Assembly (NCBI RefSeq): GCF_011761475.1
Contig: NZ_JAASRS010000001.1
Coordinates: 1,798,001 to 1,862,000, forward strand
Direction of reading: 5' to 3'
Length of the DNA: 64,000 nt
Source of the DNA: Saccharococcus thermophilus
GTDB taxonomy: Bacteria; Bacillota; Bacilli; Bacillales; Anoxybacillaceae
Notes under the pieces: generated by a model
What the model was told of the DNA's origin: nothing
Database searches by the model: none
Seen by the model: the letters and a program-made list of their open reading frames with translations, nothing else
Shown: positions 44,875 to 52,500 of the stretch, one piece after another
Layout of the letters: the number at the start of each line of letters is the position of its first letter
Numbering within the stretch: the stretch's first letter is position 1
Program-made: the position numbers and the translations under genes

Positions 44875-44888
44875 ACAACCTCCCCACA

Positions 44889-44935
44889 AACGAAAAAAAG
44901 CGCGTGCTGTCGGAGTAACCCGCTTACACGCACCT
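44889..44935 (-). terminator. Probable terminator of the LysM/GH18 gene
   Basis: An imperfect stem (GCGTG...CACGC with internal pairs) and then TTTTTTTCG on the minus strand, about 20 bases past the stop at 44955. Confidence 0.45.
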
Positions 44936-44954
44936 CGCCTGAAAAGACCATTGA

Positions 44955-46364
44955 TCATAACTTGCGAATGCGAAAATTACCTTCCAATAATGTCCAATTT
45001 TCCGGGTAAGAATAACCAAGCACCCAATAGCTAATTCCTCTTAGCTGATATTCTTTTACCAGATCCAATTTCGCCTGGGCGCTGCGGGCGTCTTCAAACC
45101 AAACTTCATGCGTCCGCCCTTGGCTGTCGACATAGCGGTAAAACGGGGATGCTGCGATTGGATCGTATTGAATCACCGCGCCATAACGGATCGCACGTTC
45201 TACTGCTTCCTGCGGACTGAACGTTTCCGCTTCTTGCCCCTGTACGTGTGGAAGCACCCAATCGCGCGCGTAAACTTGAAACCCCATAAAAATTTTGTTT
45301 CTTGGTATCACGCTGACCGCATAATCAAGCACTCTTCTAATTTGATGAATCGGGGAAATCGCCTGCGGCGGGCCAAGCCGGTATCCCCATTCATACGTCA
45401 TCAGCACGACAAAGTCGACAATTCTCCCATGGGCTGGGTAGTCATGCGCCTCATATAACAGTCCTTTTTGCTCTCCGCTTGTTTTTGGAGCGAGAGAAGT
45501 CGAAACAAAGTATCCTTCGCGATGAAGCCGCTCCACAGCGCGCTGCAAAAATTGATTATACCTCTCACGATCAGACGGATAGACGTTTTCAAAATCAATG
45601 TTCAACCCGCGATATCCTTTTTCCCGCATCGTACGGACAACATTGTCAAGCAGCCGGTTTTGCAATTGTGTATCGGAAAGGACCGTTTGCGCCAATCTGG
45701 ATCCCGGATCTTTATACGTAAAATTGGTGATCGCCATCATTGGAACGACCCTTTCTGCCGCTATAGCCTGAATGATGGCTGCATCATTGAACGGATTGAG
45801 CCCGCCATCTGCTCTGATTGTATACGCAAACGGAGATGCGTACGTTAAATGGCGGCCTACTTCCCTGACTTGCTGCGCTCCTTTTTCTCCTGGATCAATC
45901 GTAAACGCATTCGTTTCAATGATCTGCTTAGAATGAGGAATCGTTAATACCATGCCGGGGGAAATTACGTTTGGATCGGCAATCCGATTGACTCGCAGGA
46001 TCTCTTGCACGGTCGTCCCATACCGCGCGGCGATTTGCCCCAACGTTTCTTCCCGCTGCACCGTGTGGGTTCTTGGCGGAATAAGAAGAACCGTTCCTAT
46101 GTAAAGGACAGAAGGATTGCTGATTCGGTTGGCCTGAACAATCGCACTCAGCGAAACGCCATATCTCCTGGCGATCGTCCATAATGTTTCTCCTGGACGA
46201 ACGGTGTGATAGCGATATGGAACCGGAATGACGAGCGCCTGCCCGACCGCGAGGCGGTTGGCATCTTTCAGACCATTGGCCGCGACAATTCGCTCGATTG
46301 GCACCCTGTAGCGCTGGGCAATCTCCCAAAGCGTTTCCCCTCGCTGCACAATATGGATCAGCAT
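44955..46364 (-). CDS. LysM-GH18 spore cortex-lytic/germination glycosidase (YaaH/SleL-like)
   Basis: 469 residues: three N-terminal LysM domains (about 1-48, 50-98, 99-145; 'YHTVRPGETLWTIARRYGVS' is typical) that bind cortex peptidoglycan, and a C-terminal GH18 TIM barrel with the catalytic motif in 'GYRGLNIDFENVYPSDRERY'. SleL/YaaH acts as an N-acetylglucosaminidase on cortex fragments during germination. No signal peptide; the known proteins are also packed into the spore without one. ATG behind AAGGGGG. Monocistronic. Confidence 0.9.
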   Translation of the reverse strand: MLIHIVQRGETLWEIAQRYRVPIERIVAANGLKDANRLAVGQALVIPVPYRYHTVRPGETLWTIARRYGVSLSAIVQANRISNPSVLYIGTVLLIPPRTHTVQREETLGQIAARYGTTVQEILRVNRIADPNVISPGMVLTIPHSKQIIETNAFTIDPGEKGAQQVREVGRHLTYASPFAYTIRADGGLNPFNDAAIIQAIAAERVVPMMAITNFTYKDPGSRLAQTVLSDTQLQNRLLDNVVRTMREKGYRGLNIDFENVYPSDRERYNQFLQRAVERLHREGYFVSTSLAPKTSGEQKGLLYEAHDYPAHGRIVDFVVLMTYEWGYRLGPPQAISPIHQIRRVLDYAVSVIPRNKIFMGFQVYARDWVLPHVQGQEAETFSPQEAVERAIRYGAVIQYDPIAASPFYRYVDSQGRTHEVWFEDARSAQAKLDLVKEYQLRGISYWVLGYSYPENWTLLEGNFRIRKL

Positions 46365-46433
46365 TGTTATCCCCCTTAGTCAGTAAATTACGCCTTATAC
46401 TACTATATTTTCTTTTTCATGTTTTTATGAATG

Positions 46434-46474
46434 AAAAAAGCTGGCCTCATGGTTGAAGCCAGCTTTCTCTGCTT
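46434..46474 (-). terminator. Intrinsic terminator of nrdJ
   Basis: AAAGCTGGC / GCCAGCTTTTTT with a 12-base loop, T-run last on the minus strand, about 10 bases past the nrdJ stop. Confidence 0.8.
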
Positions 46475-46484
46475 ATTTATTTTC

Positions 46485-47621
46485 TTACAGTCCGCATTTT
46501 AGCTGCGCACCGCAGCTCGTGCATGTGTTGCAGCCGCCGATTTCTTCGACCGTACCCTCGCGGCAAACGGGACAAATGTTGCCGACTTCGGAGCCGATCG
46601 TTACATCGGTTGCGCGCAAGTCTTGAATCGTATCGACGAGAACAACGGCTCGTTTTGTTTCTTTGTCCTCTCCCTCTTCCGGGAGCAGTTCGAGCTGCTC
46701 TTCGATCGTATTTTCTTCCGCTTTCAGCGTCAATACTTGCGCGTCGCGGCTTCCGTCCACATACACCGTGCCGCCTTTCGCGCCGCCGCGCCATAAACGT
46801 TCGTACACCTTTTGCACTTGCTCAACGGTATATCCTTTCGGCGCATTCACCGTTTTTGACAGACTCGAATCAACCCAGCGCTGAATGATGCATTGCACAT
46901 CCGCATGCGCTTCCGGCGATAGATCCATCGCCGTGACAAACCAGTGCGGCAAGTTGTTCGGATCCGCATCCGGATGCTTGTCCAAATATTCTTGAACGAT
47001 ATCGGCCTTCACCTCAATAAACTTGCCGAGGCGGCCGCTGCGGTAGTAAGAGAAGGAAAAATATGGTTCAAGTCCTGTGGAGACCCCAACCATCGTCCCA
47101 GTGGATCCCGTCGGAGCCACGGTCAGCAAATGCGAATTGCGAATGCCGTATTTCAAAATATCTTGGCGAATATCTTCCGGCATCCGTTTCATATAGCCGG
47201 TGTTAATAAACGCTTCCCGCAGTTTTTGCGTTTCTTCTTCCGTTTTTCCGACAAGGAATGGGAAGCTGCCTTTTTCTTTCGCCAGTTCAATCGACGCGCG
47301 ATAAGCGGTCGTGGCAATCGTTTTGAACAATTCATCGACAAGCTTGTTTCCTTCTTCGGAACCGTACTCTTTTTCGCAGTAAATGAGCAAATCAGCCAAT
47401 CCCATGACGCCAAGGCCGATGCGGCGCTCCCCGAGCGCTTGTTTTTTGTTTTCTTCCAGGAAATACGGCGTTGCGTCAATGACGTTGTCCTGCATTCTCA
47501 CGCCGATTTCGACGGTGCGTTTTAATTTTTCATAGTCGACGACTTTCTTTTCTTTATCGACCATATTCGCTAAGTTGATGGCTGCCAAGTTGCAGACGGA
47601 ATATGGTGCGAGAGGTTGTTC
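46485..47621 (-). CDS. nrdJ: B12-dependent ribonucleotide reductase NrdJ, exon 3
   Basis: C-terminal 378 codons of the class II (adenosylcobalamin) ribonucleoside-diphosphate reductase. Begins in frame with 'EQPLAPYSVCNLAAINLANM', continuing the active-site finger loop, and includes 'NSHLLTVAPTGSTGTMVG' and the C-terminal zinc/redox cysteines 'CPVCREGTVEEIGGCNTCTS' to 'KCGL'. The proposed exon border at 47621 lies between the Gly and Glu codons of NPCG-E. Exons 1-3 total 2574 bases (857 residues), the usual length. An internal ATG gives a 367-residue frame, but that is not the true start. Confidence 0.9.
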   Translation of the reverse strand, partial: EQPLAPYSVCNLAAINLANMVDKEKKVVDYEKLKRTVEIGVRMQDNVIDATPYFLEENKKQALGERRIGLGVMGLADLLIYCEKEYGSEEGNKLVDELFKTIATTAYRASIELAKEKGSFPFLVGKTEEETQKLREAFINTGYMKRMPEDIRQDILKYGIRNSHLLTVAPTGSTGTMVGVSTGLEPYFSFSYYRSGRLGKFIEVKADIVQEYLDKHPDADPNNLPHWFVTAMDLSPEAHADVQCIIQRWVDSSLSKTVNAPKGYTVEQVQKVYERLWRGGAKGGTVYVDGSRDAQVLTLKAEENTIEEQLELLPEEGEDKETKRAVVLVDTIQDLRATDVTIGSEVGNICPVCREGTVEEIGGCNTCTSCGAQLKCGL

Positions 47622-48822
47622 CAGTTATGTTACCCTAGGGGCTTTTTATCCCCTAGTTCTAACGGTTCATTTCCCGTTAGCTCAGCATACATCTTCATTG
47701 CACACGCTTTTCATAAATTTAATTAACTCTTTCCTTCCCCGATCTTCTCCAAATACTGATTTTGAGATGACTCTGAGATCCTTAACTTGAAATTCCCTTT
47801 CAATATCCCTAATTAAGGATTGAATAGTAGTTTTGATTTTGTTTAAAGGTGTTTTAACAACTATATCTGAGTTTTCTCTTGACCATTTAATAATATATTC
47901 CCGTATATTATGGTGTACCTCATTTCTTATTTCAACATATGTGTTTGTGGCATGCCTAATTGCCCGATGACCTGCACAAGTTCGACTGCAAAACTTTTGT
48001 TTTGAAGTAATGATAACTTTAAATATCTTTCCACACTCTTCACAAGTTCTGTTTTCTCTTGGCTTTTTTATTTTTCCTTTCTGAGCTAAACCTGACTTTT
48101 TTAATCCTTCCAACATTCTTTGTTTTGCTATACCATTAGATAGCCATAAGCTTCTAGTATGCTCTCCTATTTTCTTTTTAGTTTCCTCATCATGTTTTAA
48201 ATTATAATGACCATTAAGTTCACCATAAGCGACTTTACTAATAGTGGTATTTTCTGATTTTATCCATTCCTCAATAGTTGATGTTAAAGAAAAAGGCAAT
48301 GTTTTATACAAGTCAAGCAGCTCTTCATAAGAGATTAGTTCACACTTTATATGATGCTGTTCCTCAATAATATTCAATGCTTCTCTCGCATTCATTTTTG
48401 CGTCTTTACTTCTCGATTTAATTTCCACTATTTTAACAAGTTTTCCTTTTTGATCATATAAGAAGAAGTCGGGTTTATACAATTTATATCCAATATCAAA
48501 TACACAATCTTCGTAGCTCCAAGGAATTGAGTGATGATCAAGATATTTGGCATACGCATATTCATATGAGCTTCGTAAATAATGTCCTTTATAAAAACCT
48601 GCATATCCCCTGTTCATTAACGCCACCTTAATTCTCTTTAAATACGAATAATAATTAAAGCGTGTGCAATGCTGCGGCCTCGTGGGTGGATTATATTCTG
48701 CTTTCGCAGGTTCACCACCTATGCGTTGCCCCTGACTGAGTTTTTAGGCTCAGCCTTCGGTTCGGGTTAGCATCTCAGCCTCCCCGCTTAATTCCGCAGT
48801 TTTTTACGTGAGGCGATTATTC
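47622..48822 (-). other. Mobile intron 2 in nrdJ (group I-like, with homing endonuclease)
   Basis: 1201 bases. Exon 2 ends ...TGTGGT (U before the 5' site) and the intron ends ...AACTG (G before the 3' site), as group I introns do; removal restores NPCG-EQPL in frame. The 3' part folds into stacked hairpins CTAACGG/CCGTTAG and CTAGGGG/CCCCTAG. CAGCAT near 48666 and ATGCTG near 47686 could form P7. Exact inverted repeats CATTGCACACGCTT and AAGCGTGTGCAATG (47697, 48659) bracket the endonuclease gene as a stem. Group I is likely; the core is less canonical than intron 1. Confidence 0.75.
47682..48617 (-). CDS. Intron-encoded PD-(D/E)XK homing endonuclease with NUMOD3 and Cys4 finger
   Basis: 311 residues from ATG 'MNRGYAGFYKGHYLRSSYEY' with AAGGTGG five bases upstream. 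An N-terminal nuclease domain shows Glu19, then Pro49-Asp50 ('YKPDFFLYD') and Glu65-x-Lys67 ('IVEIKSRSKD'), the PD-(D/E)XK signature. A NUMOD3-like DNA-binding motif ('HDEETKKKIGEHTRSLW') follows near 145-165, then a CxxC...CxxxC zinc-finger ('CEECGKIF', 'KFCSRTC'). Composition is A/T- and Lys-rich, unlike nrdJ. The 3' end overlaps the intron core. Inferred to spread the intron by cleaving intron-less nrdJ. Confidence 0.8.
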   Translation of the reverse strand: MNRGYAGFYKGHYLRSSYEYAYAKYLDHHSIPWSYEDCVFDIGYKLYKPDFFLYDQKGKLVKIVEIKSRSKDAKMNAREALNIIEEQHHIKCELISYEELLDLYKTLPFSLTSTIEEWIKSENTTISKVAYGELNGHYNLKHDEETKKKIGEHTRSLWLSNGIAKQRMLEGLKKSGLAQKGKIKKPRENRTCEECGKIFKVIITSKQKFCSRTCAGHRAIRHATNTYVEIRNEVHHNIREYIIKWSRENSDIVVKTPLNKIKTTIQSLIRDIEREFQVKDLRVISKSVFGEDRGRKELIKFMKSVCNEDVC

Positions 48823-49473
48823 ACCACACGGGTTGGTCGCAACCACTTTTTGACCGTACGCTCGGGCGTTCGTCATGTCATTGGCGTTATCGATGAAGAA
48901 AATGCCTGGTTCCGCGGAGTACGTCGCGCAAATATTAATCAGCTTCCAAAGCTCGCGGGCGCGAATTTTGCGGTACACGCGCACGCGGTATCCCATTTTC
49001 TCCCATTCGCGCACATCGCCGACTTCGTGCCATTTTTCATTGTAAATCCGCATTTCTTCTTCTGAATAAGTTTCGACATCCGGGAAGCGCAGTTCGTACT
49101 CTTCATCTTTTTCGACGGCTTCCATAAACTCTTTCGTCAGGCAGACGGAAATGTTGGCGCCCGTTAAAAAGTCCGGGTTATGCACCGTGTATGTGCCGCC
49201 TGTACGCAATTTTTCTTCGGCCTCTTTAATAATTTCTTCACTGAAGCCGCCGTAGTCCGGTGCGTTTTTATAATTGACGATGGCTTGGTACATCGCGCGT
49301 TCCCGCTCGGTAAGCGGCGTGAATTTCAGTTTATCTTGCGCCGCTTTTTTAATGCCTTCGTCTTCCATATTTTCAATCAAGTAGCGCAAAATGCGCGGGT
49401 TTTGCATTTTCGATACGATAAATTCGATAATGTCCGGGTGCCAGTCGGCAAGCATGATCATCTGCGCGCCACG
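48823..49473 (-). CDS. nrdJ: B12-dependent ribonucleotide reductase NrdJ, exon 2
   Basis: Middle 217 codons, from 'RGAQMIMLADWHPDIIEFI' to 'GQKVVATNPCG'. It holds the barrel core and ends in the catalytic finger loop: the Cys of NPCGE is the thiyl-radical residue of class II enzymes. Exon borders are placed at CGT/CGT (49473) and GGT/GAA (48823). In the unspliced DNA it is flanked on both sides by in-frame stops, so splicing is required. Confidence 0.9.
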
Positions 49474-49887
49474 CTATTTGTTACTCACTCCATATGATGG
49501 AGTGGGCTAGGTCATTTCTGCCTAGCTCTCCGTCTTTCGAGCGGAGGTCAGACTATATCATCAAAGAAGAGAATGCTTCAACATCTCTTCTTTGTCTCGC
49601 ACCTCGTAACCCCGTTGCCGAGTGTTACGATTTACTCCTTCCATGGCTCCCTCACTCCAAACATTTTTATAATTATATTCATTGTATGGGGAGCTGTAGG
49701 AAGTTTCAATAGTCGTTGAACCTTCATCTCCGTTTCCAGAGATGCTTGGCTGCTGGTTGCCCATTGTTGCATCCAACTTGTTTTTAAACCATCACGCTTG
49801 CCGTCGCCGGCTACGTTGTGGTCAAGTTGGCTTTAGGGGGTTCCAGCAATTCGCGAGATTTTACTCCCGCCGTTTGGCGCGTGTTTA
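49474..49887 (-). other. Group I intron 1 in nrdJ (no ORF)
   Basis: 414 bases. The exon ends in U (...CCCGT) and the intron ends in G (...AAATAG). Conserved core elements appear in order on the minus strand: P (GAATTGCTGGAACCCCCTAA), Q (GGGCAACCAGCAGCCAAGC), R (GTTCAACGACTATTGAAAC) and S (GATGATATAGTCTGA), where GACTA and TAGTC form P7. Removal restores '...EQGGSR' + 'RGAQMIM...' exactly as in intact NrdJ. A 71-residue frame inside has no coding features. No endonuclease gene. Confidence 0.87.
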
Positions 49888-50673
49888 ACGGGAGCCACCT
49901 TGTTCAACCAGGTGGGTCAATTTCGCAATATCATCAAGCCAGGAAACCGACCCGGACGATTTGCCGTTCACCCCGCGCGCTAGCGTGTTGCGCGGACGCA
50001 ATGTCGAACCGTTTGTGCCGACGCCGCCCCCGCGGCTCATAATCTCCATCACTTGTTTGCGATGTTCGGAAATGCCTTCGCGCGAATCTTTTATAAACGG
50101 CATAACATAGCAGTTAAAATACGTTACCTCTTTGCCGGACCCTGCGCCGTACAATACCCGTCCTGCCGGCACAAAGTTTAAGCTGACAAGCTCTTGATAA
50201 AACTTTTCAAACCACTCTTTCCGTTTTTCTTCTGTTTTCTCTACCGCTGCCAAACCTGTCGCATTGCGTTTGGCGATTTGTTCATAAAAGATTTCTAGCG
50301 GTTTGTCGATCACATCAAGCGAGCGGACGACGATTCCCGTCTCTGCTTCTTCTCCTTCAAGCACGTGCTGATATTCTTCCTCCACGAGCACTTTCGCTTT
50401 TTTCGTTTCCCAATCGATATCGACGATAAAACCTAAGCCGCGAGCCGGGAATTTCGGATCTTCCTTAATCGTCAATACGACAAAATCGCCGACTCCCAGC
50501 GTCAATTTTTCCGTATCTTTAAATGAGTAGCGATCCAACATCACTAAACGGGAAACACCTTTATGCGTAATTTTCATCTCCTCCGTAATCGGATGCACTT
50601 GCGGAAAAAGGCGAATATCCTCGTTTAGCTTTTCGATATTAATTTTCATTTTTTCCGAAGACGCGACCGTCAT
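49888..50673 (-). CDS. nrdJ: B12-dependent ribonucleotide reductase NrdJ, exon 1
   Basis: First 262 codons of the adenosylcobalamin-dependent reductase that makes deoxyribonucleotides without oxygen requirement. Includes the first active-site cysteine in 'TYFNCYVMPFIKDSREGI' and the phosphate/substrate loop 'RGGGVGTNGSTLRPRN', ending 'LTHLVEQGGSR'. ATG behind GGAGAGATTGG. Its control region carries two NrdR boxes. Translation runs into a TAA just after the exon if the intron is not spliced. Confidence 0.93.
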
Positions 50674-50763
50674 TCTCCAATCTCTCCTCTTCTTTCTATT
50701 TCTTTATCACTTTTCTGCCTGCGTGTTCTGTCCATTCTACCTTACCATATTAACCATAAAAAA

Positions 50764-50818
50764 ACAATATATAGTATGGTTTTTAATAAAAAACATACTA
50801 TATATTGTGTTTAGGTCA
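50764..50818 (-). promoter_or_regulatory. Tandem NrdR boxes and promoter of nrdJ
   Basis: ACAATATATAGTATG (50764-50778) and CATACTATATATTGT (50794-50808) are exact 15-base inverted repeats, each containing the NrdR-type core C(A/T)ATATAT(A/T)G, with core centres 33 bp apart, close to three helical turns, as usual for NrdR sites. On the minus strand TTGACC (50818-50813) and TATGTT 16 bases on could be the promoter, overlapped by the sites. Expected: repression by NrdR when dATP is high. Confidence 0.8.
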
Positions 50819-50931
50819 ACTGTTTTTCATTTTGTCAAATAAAAAAAACAATAGAAAACGGCGAAAAAAGGAGAGAAACGGAAAAATCCCGCCTTTTTTG
50901 CCGATAAATGAATGATTTTCCATGTTGCCAA

Positions 50932-51768
50932 TCAGCGTTTGAAATTCCATTCATCACTTTCATATTTCGTACGCGCTAATTCATGAACATATTCGAGCTC
51001 TTCCGACGATAACGTATACGGTTCTAAAACGATATCGAGCCCTTTTTCAAATCCTTTATAAAACGCCTCTTTCGCTTCTTCGATCGTAATCTTGCGGTCG
51101 GTCAATTCGTTAATCGCCACCGCCTTGTTTTTAAAATTGCGTTGCAGGCGCTCTTTTACCCGTTCGTTTGGATATTTAAACAAGCTGAAAAGCAAATCTT
51201 CATCCAAGTCAAGCAAAATCGAGCCGTGCTGCAAAATAACCCCTTTTTGCCGCGTCTGCGCGCTGCCGGCAATTTTGCGGCCTTCGACAACAAGCTCGTA
51301 CCATGACGGCGCATCAAAACAGACGGCAGATCTTGGGCTTCTTAAATCCGCTTTTTCCTCTTCCGTTCTTGGCACGGCAAAATAGGCATTTAAGCCGAGA
51401 AAACGAAATCCTTCTAAAATTCCTTGCGAAATCACCCGATACGCCTCGGTCACCGTTTTTGGCATATCCGGATGTTCTTCGGAAACAATCACACTATACG
51501 TCAGCTCTTTATCATGGAGAACGCCGCGCCCTCCTGTCGGCCGTCTCACAAACCCGAGGCCATGGCGTTTTACCGCTTCTAAATCAATTTCCTTTTCGAC
51601 TTTTTGAAAGTAACCGATCGATAGCGTCGGCGGATTCCAGCCGTAAAAGCGAATCGTCGGCGGAATTTTTCCTTCGCTATGCCAATCGAGCAGCGCTTCA
51701 TCAAGCGCCATATTAAACGACGGGGAACAATAGCCAGAGTCAATAAAGCGCCATACTTCTTTTGCCAT
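50932..51768 (-). CDS. lipM: Octanoyl-[acyl-carrier protein]:GcvH octanoyltransferase LipM
   Basis: Transfers octanoate from ACP to GcvH in Bacillus lipoate synthesis. 278 residues of the biotin/lipoate ligase fold: '[14 protein letters not shown]', '[19 protein letters not shown]' loop, catalytic Cys in '[13 protein letters not shown]' and Lys in '[21 protein letters not shown]' parts. The adjacent gcv genes make functional sense because GcvH is the first acceptor. ATG behind AAGGGTTGA. Confidence 0.95.
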   Translation of the reverse strand: MAKEVWRFIDSGYCSPSFNMALDEALLDWHSEGKIPPTIRFYGWNPPTLSIGYFQKVEKEIDLEAVKRHGLGFVRRPTGGRGVLHDKELTYSVIVSEEHPDMPKTVTEAYRVISQGILEGFRFLGLNAYFAVPRTEEEKADLRSPRSAVCFDAPSWYELVVEGRKIAGSAQTRQKGVILQHGSILLDLDEDLLFSLFKYPNERVKERLQRNFKNKAVAINELTDRKITIEEAKEAFYKGFEKGLDIVLEPYTLSSEELEYVHELARTKYESDEWNFKR

Positions 51769-51959
51769 CTTTCAACCCTTCTTTTTTTAAGTTCGCGTTT
51801 ACTAGTTTAGCAAACAAAACGGAACATGGAAAGAAAAACGCTATATCGTGAAAAAAGTTCCTCTTTCCTTTCATGGCGTTACTATGAAAATGCTTTGCTT
51901 CCGAATAGCAACCTTTATATAATAGATGTTAGCGAATGTACAAAAAGGAGGACTGGCTT

Positions 51960-52334
51960 GTGAAAGTACTATTGATCCTTCTCGGCGCGATTATCATTTA
52001 TTCGGTCGTCACCTACTTGATGCAGCGAAAAATGGTGAAAGCGTTGACGGAAGAAGAATTCCGCGCCGGTTACCGCAAAGCGCAATTAATTGACGTCCGC
52101 GAACCGGATGAGTTTGCGGCTGGACATATTTTAGGGGCGCGCAATATTCCTTTGACCCAACTGCGCATGCGCATGAAAGAGCTGCGAAAAGATCAGCCGA
52201 TTTATTTATATTGCCAAAACGGGCTGCGCAGCGGCCGCGCCGCGCAAATGCTGTACCGCAAAGGCTACCGCGATTTGTACCATTTAAAAGGCGGTTTTAA
52301 AACGTGGACAGGAAAAATCAAGAAAAAAGCTTAA
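51960..52334 (+). CDS. yqhL: Rhodanese-like membrane-anchored protein YqhL
   Basis: 124 residues from GTG, eight bases after AAGGAGG. An N-terminal TM ('VLLILLGAIIIYSVVTYL') then a single rhodanese domain with active-site Cys in 'YLYCQNGLRSGRAAQML' and 'LIDVREPDEFAAGHI'. Probable sulfurtransferase or thiol-redox role. Divergent from lipM. Confidence 0.92.
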   Translation: MKVLLILLGAIIIYSVVTYLMQRKMVKALTEEEFRAGYRKAQLIDVREPDEFAAGHILGARNIPLTQLRMRMKELRKDQPIYLYCQNGLRSGRAAQMLYRKGYRDLYHLKGGFKTWTGKIKKKA

Positions 52335-52343
52335 GGCAGCTAG

Positions 52344-52388
52344 AAAGGATAGATGGAAGCCGCGAAACGCTTTCATCTATCCTTTTTT
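52344..52388 (+). terminator. Terminator of yqhL
   Basis: AAAGGATAGATGGAAGC / GCTTTCATCTATCCTTTTTT, one of the strongest stems in the window, ten bases after the yqhL stop. Confidence 0.85.
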
Positions 52389-52462
52389 CTCATGTCAATT
52401 ATAAAGAAAACAGTAGGCTCCGCTTTACTTTCTGCCAAAGTGAAGGATTTATTATGCAATAA

Positions 52463-52490
52463 GGTGCCCAAAAAACGTTTAGGGCACCCA
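52463..52490 (-). terminator. Terminator of the ROK regulator
   Basis: GGTGCCC / GGGCACC with a 12-base loop, then TTATTG on the minus strand, about 12 bases past the stop. Confidence 0.55.
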
Positions 52491-52500
52491 GTTTAGACTG

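Noticed and set aside
47575-47790. Plus-strand 71-residue frame over the exon 3/intron 2 border
   Set aside because: Runs antisense through nrdJ and the endonuclease 3' end with no coding signs.
49561-49776. 71-residue frame inside intron 1 as a gene
   Set aside because: It covers the ribozyme core strings P7/Q, lacks a ribosome site and has no recognisable domain.
46485-50673. Inteins instead of introns in nrdJ
   Set aside because: In-frame stops occur directly at each border, and no Cys/Ser start or His-Asn end motifs are present; the RNA-level group I features fit better.
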